DNA of 64,000 nucleotides from CAUZIZ01 sp965219005. GTDB taxonomy: Bacteria > Acidobacteriota > UBA6911 > RPQK01 > JAJDTT01. Below, piece by piece: positions 25,180 through 33,659 of this stretch (position 1 is its first letter; each line of letters begins with the position of its first letter). The notes below the pieces were generated by a model. It was not told the origin of the DNA. It made no database searches and saw only the letters and a list, made by a program, of their open reading frames with translations. The position numbers were made by a program, and so were the translations under genes. Location of the stretch: contig CBDCMS010000003.1 in NCBI GenBank assembly GCA_965219005.1, positions 1,488,001 to 1,552,000 on the forward strand. Direction: 5' to 3'.

Positions 25180-26943
25180 ATGAGATTCGATGACCAGATA
25201 CTTGAACAGATCCGCAACAGCCTCAGCATCATCGACCTAGTAGGCGGATACGTTCAGCTAAGAAAGAGTGGCACCAACCACGCTGGGCTGTGCCCTTTTC
25301 ACCACGAGAAGACGCCTTCTTTCCTGGTCAGCGAAAGCAAGCAGATTTTCAAGTGTTTTGGCTGCGGTGTGGGCGGCGATGTCTTCAAGTTTGTGATGCT
25401 CATTGAGAATATACGCTTCTTCGAATCTGTGGAGTTTCTGGCTGACCGAACTGGAGTTACGCTACCCCAGAGAGGCGAGAGCGAGAATGCCGAAGCCAAG
25501 CAGCGAAAACGGCATCACCAGATCATGGAAGCAGCATCCGACTTCTTCTCCAGCTGTCTGCAAAACTCGCCGGCGGCAAGGGAAGCTCGTCTCTACCTGC
25601 AGAAACGGCAAATCGAACCGTCCACCCAGGAACAGTTCGGCCTCGGCTATGCCCCGGGTGGGGGACAACTGGGGCGGCATCTCAGTGACCTTGGCTTCAA
25701 GGAAAAGGAGTTCCTTGCCTGCGGCCTGATCAAAGAGGGTCAGGGCGGACAACACTATGAACGCTTTCGCCAACGCATCATTTTTCCCATTCGTGACTTG
25801 ACTGGGCGAGCCATCGCATTCGGCGGAAGAATCCTGGGCGATGGAGTTCCCAAATACCTGAACTCTCCCGAGACGATCCTTTACAGCAAGGGCAGCAACC
25901 TCTATGCTCTGGATACAACTCGGATGGAGATCCGGAGAGAGAGTTGTGCCATCCTGGTCGAGGGTTACTTTGACTGCATTGTCCCCTTTCAGTTTGGTTT
26001 TCGGAACGTAGTCGCTTCACTGGGCACGAGTCTAACCGCTGGCCAAGTCAAACTGCTGGGACACTACACTCGCAAAGTAGTTGTGAGCTACGACCCTGAT
26101 TCTGCTGGGATGAGTGCAACAATGCGTTCCATAGATCTTTTCCTGGATCAGGGCTTCGATGTAGGCATCCTTCAACTCTCGAGTGGACAGGACCCGGACA
26201 GCTTTATTCGGAACGAAGGAGCTGAGGCCTACCGGGAAAAACTGGATTCGGCGACACCCTATATCGACTTCATATTGTCCTACCTCACCGGCCAACAAGC
26301 GGCCCCCTCCAGTCCCCAGGGCAAACAGGAGATTGTTCGTCAAATCCTTCCCCACCTGATACGACTACCCAACAGGATCGAGCGTGCGGAGTACGTAGCG
26401 AGAGTGGCTTCTAGACTGCGCCTCGATGAGAATCTGATTCTGTCGGAAATGCGAAGGACCAGACCTCGAGCCAAGGCACAGGTTCTGCCATCGCCAGAGC
26501 CCTCAAGTACAGAGCCCTTGACACCAGCCGAAAAGACGTTGATCTGGGCATCACTGGAGGAGGACTACTCACACCTTGTATTTCAAAGTGTGGAACCAGA
26601 CTGGTTCAAAGGGATGCAGGCACAAAAGGTCTTCGAGGCGATCTTCAAGTTGAGAGCAGAAGAGAATGAGATCTCTGTTGCCAAACTCAGACCTCTTCTC
26701 GACGAGGCAGAGATGGCTCAAGTCGAGAAGCTAGCTTTCGGGTCCAGCTATGAGCCTCTGTCCCAAGAAATCGTTTCCAGCAGCATTCAGGCGCTAGAGC
26801 GAAAACACTTCGAATACCTGAGCCGCGAGATCCAGGAAAGCATCAGAGACGAGGAACAAAAAGGGGCAGATTCGGCCAGACTCGAAGAGCTTCTTCTGAG
26901 AAAAGAGGAGATTCGGAAGAAGATGCAAGTTAATTCTGTATAA
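25180..26943 (+). CDS. dnaG: DNA primase
   Basis: A 587-residue primase that makes RNA primers at the replication fork. The N-terminal CHC2 zinc finger is present (CPFHHEKTPSF, then CFGCGVGGDVFKF, about residues 38-75). The catalytic core follows (about 120-330), with RIIFPIRDLTGRAIAFGGRI and the TOPRIM motifs LVEGYFDCI and SYDPDSAG. The C-terminal helicase-binding region (about 440-587) is less conserved, as usual. It is followed after 20 bases by rpoD, the conserved macromolecular-synthesis arrangement (here without rpsU). Confidence 0.96.
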   Translation: MRFDDQILEQIRNSLSIIDLVGGYVQLRKSGTNHAGLCPFHHEKTPSFLVSESKQIFKCFGCGVGGDVFKFVMLIENIRFFESVEFLADRTGVTLPQRGESENAEAKQRKRHHQIMEAASDFFSSCLQNSPAAREARLYLQKRQIEPSTQEQFGLGYAPGGGQLGRHLSDLGFKEKEFLACGLIKEGQGGQHYERFRQRIIFPIRDLTGRAIAFGGRILGDGVPKYLNSPETILYSKGSNLYALDTTRMEIRRESCAILVEGYFDCIVPFQFGFRNVVASLGTSLTAGQVKLLGHYTRKVVVSYDPDSAGMSATMRSIDLFLDQGFDVGILQLSSGQDPDSFIRNEGAEAYREKLDSATPYIDFILSYLTGQQAAPSSPQGKQEIVRQILPHLIRLPNRIERAEYVARVASRLRLDENLILSEMRRTRPRAKAQVLPSPEPSSTEPLTPAEKTLIWASLEEDYSHLVFQSVEPDWFKGMQAQKVFEAIFKLRAEENEISVAKLRPLLDEAEMAQVEKLAFGSSYEPLSQEIVSSSIQALERKHFEYLSREIQESIRDEEQKGADSARLEELLLRKEEIRKKMQVNSV

Positions 26944-26963
26944 TAGCAAGGGAATTCGGAGGC

Positions 26964-28685
26964 ATGAGGGACGAAGAAGAGAGACTTTCCATAGAAGAGA
27001 AGTACGACGGCGTCAAGGAGCTCATTACCCTGGGTAAGGAGAAGGGCTACCTCCTTTACGACGAGGTCAACGATCTTCTTCCCAACGATATTCACTCCTC
27101 AGAGGATCTGGACAACATCTTCTACCTCTTCGGCGACGCCGGAATCGAGGTCATTGATTCCGAGGAGGATTTCGAGGCGGTCCAGAAACGGATTCGTCCC
27201 AAGGCTGGGGAGGAAGGGCAAGAGGCAGAACCTTCGGAAGCAAGTCTGGAAAAGACCAACGATCCGGTGCGCATGTACCTTCGGGAAATGGGCACCGTAC
27301 CCTTGCTGACACGGGAGGGTGAGGTCGCAATTGCCAAACGAATCGAGAAGGGAAAAAAGACGGTTCTCAAGGCATTGTCACGTTCTCCTGTGGTCGTTGC
27401 CGAGATCCTCAGATACGGCCAGAACCTCAGAGAAGGAGGACTCAACGTCAAGACGCTGGTCATTTTCAGCGAGGACGAGATCACCGAGGAAGTCTATAAA
27501 GCCCGCGTTGATGGGGTCCTGGAACGCGTCGACGAGATTACCAAGCTGGAAGAAGAGGCTTGGAAGATCCGAAAACGACTTCTAACTGTAAAGAAGCGCA
27601 AGAAGGACTCGGCCGAGTACAAGAAGCTCCTCTCCCAACTTGCCCGCTACCGCATTCCGATTGCCCGTCACATCCAGGCTCTCGCATTGAACGTTCAGAC
27701 CTACGAGCGGCTGGTCGACGTCATAAAGAACGCCGTGGACCGCATCGTGGCGCTCGATCATGAGGGAAAGAAGCTCAAGAAGCTTCAAGAATCCCCTCTC
27801 AAGCTGGATGACGCCAAGAAGGTAAAACTTCGACTTCGCGAAATAGACAAAGACATGCGCGAAATCGAGGACGAAGTCCTGGCCGGACCCACAGAGCTGA
27901 AGCGAACCTTGGCCACGATCAAGCAGGGTGAGCTGGAAGCCGACATCGCGAAGAAGGAACTGGTCGAAGCCAATCTGCGCCTGGTGGTTTCAATTGCCAA
28001 GAAGTACACCAACCGAGGCCTTCAATTTCTGGATCTGATCCAGGAAGGCAACATCGGGCTGATGAAAGCTGTCGATAAGTTCGAGTATCGCCGGGGATAC
28101 AAGTTCTCTACCTATGCGACCTGGTGGATTCGACAGGCGATTACACGAGCTATAGCCGACCAGGCCCGAACCATCAGGATCCCGGTCCACATGATCGAGA
28201 CGATCAACAAGCTGATCCGAACCTCGCGTGCTCTGGTGCAGGAGTACGGTCGTGAGCCGACTTGCGAGGAGATCGCCGAAAAGATGGAGATCGCCGTTGG
28301 CAAAGTGCGGAAGATTTTGAAGATCGCCCAGGAACCCATCTCGCTGGAAACTCCCATCGGTGAAGAGGAGGACAGTCATCTGGGTGATTTCATAGAAGAC
28401 CGGGGAGTTACCTCGCCGGCAGAAGCGGTCATCAATCTGAATCTGAAAGAGCAGACTGCTGCCGTCCTGAAAACCCTCACTCCAAGGGAGGAGCAGGTGA
28501 TCCGGATGAGGTTTGGGATAGGAGATGGAAGCGAACACACTTTGGAAGAAGTAGGCCGACGCTTCTGCGTCACCCGAGAGCGCATACGTCAAATCGAGGC
28601 AAAAGCCCTACGCAAGCTGCGACACCCATCCCGTAGTCGGAAGCTAAAGAACTTCCTTGAAACCAACGGAAGGGAAGGGGTATGA
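26964..28685 (+). CDS. rpoD: Primary sigma factor RpoD (sigma70)
   Basis: A 573-residue housekeeping sigma factor. Region 1.1 is near the start (KELITLGKEKGYLLYDEVND), region 1.2 at about 93-125 (DPVRMYLREMGTVPLLTREG), region 2 at about 330-400 (GNIGLMKAVDKFEYRRGYKF, TYATWWIRQAITRAIADQAR), region 3 from about 410, and region 4.2 ends in LEEVGRRFCVTRERIRQIEA. A charged non-conserved insert lies between 1.2 and 2. It starts 20 bases after dnaG. A strong intrinsic terminator follows the stop codon directly. The GGAGG before the ATG is only about one base away, so AAGGG ten bases upstream is the likelier ribosome site. Confidence 0.96.
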   Translation: MRDEEERLSIEEKYDGVKELITLGKEKGYLLYDEVNDLLPNDIHSSEDLDNIFYLFGDAGIEVIDSEEDFEAVQKRIRPKAGEEGQEAEPSEASLEKTNDPVRMYLREMGTVPLLTREGEVAIAKRIEKGKKTVLKALSRSPVVVAEILRYGQNLREGGLNVKTLVIFSEDEITEEVYKARVDGVLERVDEITKLEEEAWKIRKRLLTVKKRKKDSAEYKKLLSQLARYRIPIARHIQALALNVQTYERLVDVIKNAVDRIVALDHEGKKLKKLQESPLKLDDAKKVKLRLREIDKDMREIEDEVLAGPTELKRTLATIKQGELEADIAKKELVEANLRLVVSIAKKYTNRGLQFLDLIQEGNIGLMKAVDKFEYRRGYKFSTYATWWIRQAITRAIADQARTIRIPVHMIETINKLIRTSRALVQEYGREPTCEEIAEKMEIAVGKVRKILKIAQEPISLETPIGEEEDSHLGDFIEDRGVTSPAEAVINLNLKEQTAAVLKTLTPREEQVIRMRFGIGDGSEHTLEEVGRRFCVTRERIRQIEAKALRKLRHPSRSRKLKNFLETNGREGV

Positions 28686-28686
28686 C

Positions 28687-28717
28687 AAAGGGCGTTCTCG
28701 AAACGCCCTTTTTTTTT
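28687..28717 (+). terminator. Rho-independent terminator after rpoD
   Basis: AAAGGGCGTT (28687-28696), a short CTCGA loop and AACGCCCTTT form a 10-bp stem running into nine T residues (28709-28717). It begins two bases after the rpoD stop codon. An 11-base G run follows at 28718-28728. Confidence 0.92.
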
Positions 28718-28822
28718 GGGGGGGGGGGAGCTGGCTCAGATCTCCAGATGAGGTCTCGAGTAGCGAGAGACCGCCAGTTGACTGACCGCGGGTGCCATTG
28801 CGCGCGCCTGCTAGAAAACCAT

Positions 28823-28896
28823 GGGCCCATAGCTCAGTTGGTTAGAGCGTCTGACTCATAATCAGAGGGTCGTAGGTTCGAGTCCTACTGGGCCCA
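28823..28896 (+). tRNA. tRNA with CAT anticodon (elongator Met or lysidine Ile2)
   Basis: A complete 74-base cloverleaf: acceptor GGGCCCA paired with TGGGCCC, D arm GCTC...GAGC, anticodon stem TCTGA/TCAGA around the loop CTCATAA (anticodon CAT), variable loop GGGTC, T arm GTAGG TTCGAGT CCTAC, and discriminator A. CCA is not encoded. It is not an initiator, because the acceptor's first pair is matched and the anticodon stem lacks the three G-C pairs. Elongator tRNA-Met and tRNA-Ile2 (CAT modified by TilS) look alike and cannot be separated here. Confidence 0.93.
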
Positions 28897-28968
28897 ATCA
28901 CCAATTCTCGGCGGTACCATTCGACCCTGAATTCTGCCCAGCATTGGGATTTGGTAGGAGCAACTAAG

Positions 28969-29676
28969 TTGAAGTCAGAATTGCAGGAGCTCGTTGAACT
29001 GCAGGGACTGGACATCAAGATCGGTCAGATTCAGCGAAGAGTAGAGGAAGTTCCCGGCGAAATTGAAAACGCCAGCCTCACCCTCGAAGACAGCACCGAG
29101 AACCTGGAGCAGATCCAAGGACGGATCGATCAAGCCGCCAAAGATCGAAGAGAACTTGAGGGTGCCGTCGAATTGCTGAAAGAGAAGCTGTCGAAATACA
29201 AAGATCAGCTCATGGCGGTAAAAACCAATCGCGAGTACCAGGCGATGCTGCATGAGATCTCCGATGCCGAGGGAGCGATTTCCGCTAAGGAGGATGAGAT
29301 CCTCGAACACATGATGAGGATGGATGACCTGGAGCAGAAGGCCGGGGAGGCCGAAAAACAGCTGAAGCAAAGAACGGCTCAGGTGTCCGCGAAAAGACAA
29401 GAGTTGGAGGCCTTCGTCTCTAAATCGGAGAGTCAAGTTACCGATTTCCAGAACCAGCGAAACCTGGTGGAAAATCAAATTCCCGAGTCGCTGCTCGAAC
29501 AGTACCGCAGAATAGCCTCCGCACGGGAAGGAGTGGCCCTGGTGGCGGTGACGGACCAATCCTGCCAGGCTTGCAATGTTCGCCTGCGACCACAACTCTT
29601 TGCCGAAGTAAAGGCCAGCCAGAGCATCGTCACCTGCGAAAGCTGCAACCGGATACTTTACTACGCCGGCTCTTAG
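28969..29676 (+). CDS. Coiled-coil protein with C-terminal C4 zinc ribbon
   Basis: A 235-residue protein from the TTG at 28969, chosen because GGAG lies eight bases upstream; an alternative TTG at 28951 would bury that site. Most of it (about 1-180) is a long acidic coiled coil rich in E, Q, K and L. The last 45 residues form a zinc ribbon with two CxxC pairs, CQAC (near residue 195) and CESC (near residue 225). This is the architecture of the CdsZ / DUF164-type family found across many bacteria, often near RNA or DNA metabolism genes. Molecular function is not established from the sequence. It lies directly downstream of the tRNA; a MITE-like repeat begins at its stop. Confidence 0.8.
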   Translation: MKSELQELVELQGLDIKIGQIQRRVEEVPGEIENASLTLEDSTENLEQIQGRIDQAAKDRRELEGAVELLKEKLSKYKDQLMAVKTNREYQAMLHEISDAEGAISAKEDEILEHMMRMDDLEQKAGEAEKQLKQRTAQVSAKRQELEAFVSKSESQVTDFQNQRNLVENQIPESLLEQYRRIASAREGVALVAVTDQSCQACNVRLRPQLFAEVKASQSIVTCESCNRILYYAGS

Positions 29677-29850
29677 GGTTCGTGCAAGAATAACTTCGCA
29701 GAGCTGGCGCTCAGCTTTGCGCCAGATTTGGTCGCGAACGAAACCGAAGGTGTGGGCAGGCCTACGTTGAGGATTTCGTGATTGAGGAGCGGCCGACGAC
29801 GGGTGTGAAGCTGAGATGCCAGAATGTGAAGTTATTTTTGCACGAGGCCC
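29675..29850. mobile_element. MITE-like element with about 43-bp imperfect inverted ends
   Basis: The left end (29675-29717) and the reverse complement of the right end (29808-29850) share TCGTGCAA-AATAACTTC and end in CTCAGCTT. The 90-base interior encodes nothing convincing. Size (about 176 bp) and terminal inverted repeats fit a non-autonomous miniature element. A related single end occurs at 54905-54951. The parent transposase is not in the window. Confidence 0.6.
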
Positions 29851-29918
29851 GAGTACCGTATAGCCTGGAATCCTGATGGCTTGTCGTAGCGAAGCGGCGC
29901 AGTCGCCTTGTTGGACTG

Positions 29919-29931
29919 GACAGGCTGCTAG
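29919..29931. mobile_element. Solo end of an IS1182-family-like element
   Basis: GACAGGCTGCTAG is identical to the last 13 bases of the right end of the IS at 50351-50363. No transposase or matching left end is nearby. It sits three bases before the ATG of the DUF1189 gene. A short match, so a relic is plausible but not proven. Confidence 0.4.
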
Positions 29932-29933
29932 CC

Positions 29934-30743
29934 ATGCTTGAATTCCCGCAAAGCGGCACCGATTCACCCACCTCAGGGATCTTGGGCTTCTACCGCAAGG
30001 TGTACTGGTCCGTCACCGAATTCCCCTTCTACCGGACGATTCTGGAACAGCCCCTACACCAGACACTCCTCTATTTGCTCTTTCTCGCCTGCCACGCTGC
30101 AGTCATCCTGACCCTCAGCTATGCCGGGCACTATGCATCAACATTCCAGGACTTTAGTGCCTGGGTCGAAGAAAACGTTCCACCCCTGGTGGTGGAACAA
30201 GGTGAACTCAGAATCGAGGCAGAACAGCCTCTGGTCAGGACCTATTGGGGCGAGACTTCTGTCACGTTCGTCTTCGACACTACCGGCACCCACCGCGACC
30301 TGGACCTCTTCGGCGATCCCTCCGTCTTGCTCAGCAAAGACGCTCTCTTGTTGCGGCAACAGGGAATCACGCAAACGCTCTACTGGGCCGATTACGGTTC
30401 CTTCGAGGTCGGACAGCAGCAGCTCAAGGAATGGATCGGCGTCATGAAATGGGCCTACTTCCCCATCGCCTCCACTGTCTTCCTCTTAGCAACCTTCATA
30501 ATGAAAATCATCATGGCGCTGTTGTTCTCGCTGCTGGCCATGTCAGTAACCTCCCGCTACAAGGTTCGCTTCCCTTTCCGCTTCTATCTGACCATTGCCG
30601 TCTTCAGCCTGACCCCGGCCCTGATCATCGAACTTGGTGTGTCGATCACTGGTTTGGCAATCCAGGCTCAGCAATTGATCAGTTTGACGACCACCGCGAT
30701 CTATACTTATATGGCGACTACCAAGTGCGTGGAGGAGAGTTAG
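29934..30743 (+). CDS. DUF1189 family membrane protein
   Basis: A 269-residue integral membrane protein. It opens with a cytoplasmic stretch (FYRKVYWSVTEFPFYRTI), has a membrane helix at about 44-62, a large loop of about 110 residues, and three further helices at about 178-200 (YFPIASTVFLLATFIM), 207-222 and 225-255. The pattern and the FYR...F start match DUF1189, a family of unknown function found mainly in Firmicutes and scattered elsewhere. The start lies three bases after an IS-end-like sequence, so its native upstream region may have been replaced. No operon partner is evident. Confidence 0.65.
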   Translation: MLEFPQSGTDSPTSGILGFYRKVYWSVTEFPFYRTILEQPLHQTLLYLLFLACHAAVILTLSYAGHYASTFQDFSAWVEENVPPLVVEQGELRIEAEQPLVRTYWGETSVTFVFDTTGTHRDLDLFGDPSVLLSKDALLLRQQGITQTLYWADYGSFEVGQQQLKEWIGVMKWAYFPIASTVFLLATFIMKIIMALLFSLLAMSVTSRYKVRFPFRFYLTIAVFSLTPALIIELGVSITGLAIQAQQLISLTTTAIYTYMATTKCVEES

Positions 30744-30764
30744 CTGTAGCCTGATCATCGCTTT

Positions 30765-30813
30765 GTCCTTGCTTTTGCCCGCCGCAAGATGAGGTCGGGG
30801 CAAAGGCAAGGAC
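30765..30813. repeat. Hairpin repeat, family GGGCAAAGGCAAGG, copy 1
   Basis: GTCCTTGCTTTTGCCC (30765-30780) pairs with GGGCAAAGGCAAGGAC (30798-30813) at 15 of 16 positions around a 17-base loop. A longer relative stands at 40876-40957. It lies just upstream of the VWA gene and has no T tract. Confidence 0.8.
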
Positions 30814-30834
30814 ATGGGCAAGGGAGAAAGCAAC

Positions 30835-31746
30835 ATGTACACACTCGGCTGGAGCCTGATCTCGGCGCTTCTCTGGAGTCCTCTCACAGGCGCCGGGCTC
30901 ACCCAGGATAGCCCTTCCATCCGCGCCAGCGTCGACGTAGTGGATGTCTTGTGTACGGTGCAAGATCGTCGTAGTCGGTATATAGGTAACCTGACTCGAG
31001 ACGACTTTGAGATCTACGAGGACGGGGTCAAACAGAAGATCGATTTCTTCCACCATGAGACCGGAGAAAAGGCTCGGCCTCTATCGGTCCTGATGCTGGT
31101 CGATACCAGCGGCAGCGTCAAAGACAAACTCCACTTCGAGCAGGAAGCAGCCAGTGAGTTTCTCCGCCAGACCCTGGCCCAGAACAAGGATATGGCGGCT
31201 ATTGTCCAGTTCGACAGCGAAATCAATCTGGCTCAGGACTTCACCTTCGACATCCCGCTGCTGGAAGAGGCCCTTCAAGCAATCAGGGCTGGAGGAGCGA
31301 CCAAGCTGTACGATGCCGTCTGGCTGGGCGTCAAGGATCTGCTCAGTGAGGAAGTGGGTCGAAGGGTGCTGGTGATCTTGTCCGATGGAGCCGACACCCA
31401 AAGCACGATCGAGGCGGAGGAAGCGATCCGAGCCTCACAGATCAACGACGTCGTGATCTATGGGATCGGAGTCAAGAGCCGACGCTTCGATTCCGACTTC
31501 GGGAAGCTGAAGAAATTCGCCAATGCTACAGGCGGTCGCTTCTACAACTCGAAGGCAAACCTGAAACGGTTACGCCAGGCCTTTTCTCAAATCAGCAAGG
31601 AAATAAAGAACCAGTACAGCCTCGGATATGTCTCTTCCAACAAACGAAGAGATGGTTCCTTTCGCTCCGTCGAAATCAAGCTAAAGCGGCGTGGGTTGAA
31701 GTTAAATCACCGCCAAGGGTATTATGCTCCAGTACCGAGTTCATGA
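30835..31746 (+). CDS. Secreted VWFA-related domain protein
   Basis: A 303-residue protein from the ATG at 30835, chosen because GGGAG lies about nine bases upstream. Residues 1-20 look like a signal peptide (LGWSLISALLWSPLTGAGL). A short beta domain (VDVVDVLCTVQDRRSRYIGN, about 30-80) is followed by a von Willebrand type A domain (about 83-265) with the metal-binding motif DTSGS and a second metal ligand in ILSDGADT. This two-part layout is the VWFA-related family that is greatly expanded in Acidobacteriota. It probably mediates protein binding at the cell surface or in the periplasm. It overlaps the next small gene by four bases. Confidence 0.85.
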   Translation: MYTLGWSLISALLWSPLTGAGLTQDSPSIRASVDVVDVLCTVQDRRSRYIGNLTRDDFEIYEDGVKQKIDFFHHETGEKARPLSVLMLVDTSGSVKDKLHFEQEAASEFLRQTLAQNKDMAAIVQFDSEINLAQDFTFDIPLLEEALQAIRAGGATKLYDAVWLGVKDLLSEEVGRRVLVILSDGADTQSTIEAEEAIRASQINDVVIYGIGVKSRRFDSDFGKLKKFANATGGRFYNSKANLKRLRQAFSQISKEIKNQYSLGYVSSNKRRDGSFRSVEIKLKRRGLKLNHRQGYYAPVPSS

Positions 31747-31943
31747 ATCAGGAAAATGTAGATCCGGAAAAAGGGCTCCCGCTCCAGCTTCAGCTTTGTA
31801 TTCTTGAGTCTGAGTTGGAAAGAATCGAAGGTGATCTGGTCCGTCTGGAAGAGCGCCGAGAGCAGATCCGTGGGCAGATCCATCACTATGAGTCGAAGCT
31901 GATCAAGGTCCAGCGTCGTACTCTACTTCGCCGGATCAAGTAG
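31743..31943 (+). CDS. Small coiled-coil protein
   Basis: A 66-residue protein with no recognised family. Residues about 15-55 form a charged heptad pattern (LQLCILESELERIEGDLVRL, then EERREQIRGQIHHYE) and the end is basic (KVQRRTLLRRIK). Its ATG overlaps the VWA gene's stop (ATGA), and a glycosyltransferase begins 10 bases after it. This tight packing is the main reason to accept it as a real gene. Confidence 0.6.
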   Translation: MNQENVDPEKGLPLQLQLCILESELERIEGDLVRLEERREQIRGQIHHYESKLIKVQRRTLLRRIK

Positions 31944-31953
31944 TCCCTCCTCA

Positions 31954-32661
31954 ATGACCGTCCCCCCCGTGCTGAGTGTTATCGTTCCTGTCTACAATGA
32001 GAGGGGCACCATCGAGGAGACTCTCCGAAGGGTCGATGCCGTACCCGTCGAGAAAGAGATTGTTGTTGTCGACGACGGTTCGACCGATGGGACTCGGGAC
32101 ATCCTGCAGAACCTCGACAAGGACCCTGGCTCCATTGCCAAGCTCCGAGTCCTCTTCCAGCAGCCCAATCAGGGTAAGGGGTCGGCGGTCCGAAGGGGCA
32201 TCAGCGAGGCCACTGGCGAGATCATTCTCATCCAGGATGCCGATCTGGAGTACGATCCCCAGGACTATCCTCAACTGCTACAGCCCATCCTCGACGGACG
32301 GGCCGACGTAGTCTACGGCAGCCGCTTCCTGGGTGGCCCTCACCGCGCCCTCTATTTCTGGCACTACGCCGGAAATCGATTCCTCACCCTCCTGTCCAAC
32401 ATTCTCACCAATTTGAATTTGTCGGACATGGAAACCTGTTACAAGGCCTTTCGCCGCGAGATCTTCGAAGAGATCACGATCAAGTCCAATCGCTTCGACT
32501 TTGAGCCAGAAATCACGGCGAAGGTGGCCAAGAAAGGGTACCGCATCTACGAGACTCCGATTTCCTATAGCGGCCGCTCCTACGCAGACGGCAAGAAAAT
32601 CACCTGGAGGGACGGAATCAAGGCGGTCTGGGCGCTTTTTCGATATCGTCTGTTCGACTAG
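31954..32661 (+). CDS. Family 2 glycosyltransferase (polyprenyl-phosphate sugar transferase type)
   Basis: A 235-residue GT2 enzyme of the dolichol-phosphate-mannosyltransferase-like group. The nucleotide-binding start is LSVIVPVYNERGTIEE, followed by VVDDGSTDGT and the DxD motif in IQDADLEYDP (near residue 95). VYGSRFLGG and an FEPEITAKVAKKG stretch are typical of enzymes that load a sugar onto a polyprenyl phosphate. It has no C-terminal membrane helices, so it would be a soluble or peripheral enzyme. It could supply the lipid-linked donor used by GT39-type membrane transferases such as those at 56-64 kb; that link is inference. Confidence 0.88.
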   Translation: MTVPPVLSVIVPVYNERGTIEETLRRVDAVPVEKEIVVVDDGSTDGTRDILQNLDKDPGSIAKLRVLFQQPNQGKGSAVRRGISEATGEIILIQDADLEYDPQDYPQLLQPILDGRADVVYGSRFLGGPHRALYFWHYAGNRFLTLLSNILTNLNLSDMETCYKAFRREIFEEITIKSNRFDFEPEITAKVAKKGYRIYETPISYSGRSYADGKKITWRDGIKAVWALFRYRLFD

Positions 32662-32712
32662 TGGGTTGGTTGCTCACCCGCGGCACCGATGGTAGACTGC
32701 CGTCACGGACAC

Positions 32713-33654
32713 ATGCCATGCCAACGTCCTTTGATCGCCAACAGTGTCCTCGATCTTATCGGTAACACCCCCCTGGTCCGGGTCAACCGCCTGAGCAAGC
32801 AACCCTCGGCAGAGCTCCTGCTCAAACTGGAATCCCTGAATCCCATGTTCAGTGTAAAGGACCGAATTGCCTATGCCATGCTCAAGAAAGCGGAAGAGGA
32901 AGGACTAATCCGACCCGGCAAAACGGTGATCATCGAGCCTACCAGTGGGAATACCGGAATCGGTCTGGCGATGGCCGCCGCGGTCATGGGCTATCGCCTG
33001 ATTCTGACAATGCCGGACACCATGTCCCTGGAGCGGCGGCGGGTTCTGACGGCGATGGGCGCCGAACTCATACTTACTCCCGAGGTTCAAGGCATGGGCG
33101 CGGCCATCGAGAAAGCGGAGGAACTGGTAAGCCAGCTTCCCGACGGTTACATGCCACAACAGTTCACGAACCCCGCTAACCCGGCCATTCACCGCAAGAC
33201 TACTGCAGTCGAGATCCTGGAAGCGACCGAAGGTCGACTTGATTGTTTTGTCGCCGGTGTCGGGACCGGAGGAACGATCACCGGCGTGGGCGAGGTTCTC
33301 AAAGAGACGTTGGACGAGGTATTGATCGTGGCTGTCGAGCCCTCCGACTCGCCCGTCCTGTCCGGTGGCACAGCCGGACCCCACGAACTTCAAGGAATCG
33401 GCGCCGGATTCATCCCACCCGTGCTCAACAGGGACATCATCGACGAAGTCCTCTGCGTCGACTTCGAAGACGCTCAGCGTATTACCCGGCAGCTGGCTCG
33501 CCAAGAAGGCATCTTTACCGGAATCTCGTCTGGGAGCATTTGCTGGGCGGCGCTACAAATGGCACAAAGGCTGGGAGAAGGTCGCCGCGTGGTCGCGATG
33601 ATCTGCGATCTGGGCGAGAGGTATCTCAGCCACCCGGTCTTCGCCGATCTGTGA
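32713..33654 (+). CDS. cysK: Cysteine synthase (O-acetylserine sulfhydrylase)
   Basis: A 313-residue PLP enzyme that makes cysteine from O-acetylserine and sulfide. The lysine that binds PLP is K49 in FSVKDRIA. The substrate loop is EPTSGNTGIGLA, the phosphate loop is GVGTGGTITGVG, and the C-terminal SGSICWAALQ is present. The frame is open from 32689, but the family start fits the ATG at 32713. CysK and CysM cannot be fully separated; the SVKDR and PTSGNTG context favours CysK. It converges on the RraA-like gene with only five bases between the stop codons. Confidence 0.92.
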   Translation: MPCQRPLIANSVLDLIGNTPLVRVNRLSKQPSAELLLKLESLNPMFSVKDRIAYAMLKKAEEEGLIRPGKTVIIEPTSGNTGIGLAMAAAVMGYRLILTMPDTMSLERRRVLTAMGAELILTPEVQGMGAAIEKAEELVSQLPDGYMPQQFTNPANPAIHRKTTAVEILEATEGRLDCFVAGVGTGGTITGVGEVLKETLDEVLIVAVEPSDSPVLSGGTAGPHELQGIGAGFIPPVLNRDIIDEVLCVDFEDAQRITRQLARQEGIFTGISSGSICWAALQMAQRLGEGRRVVAMICDLGERYLSHPVFADL

Positions 33655-33659
33655 GGCGC

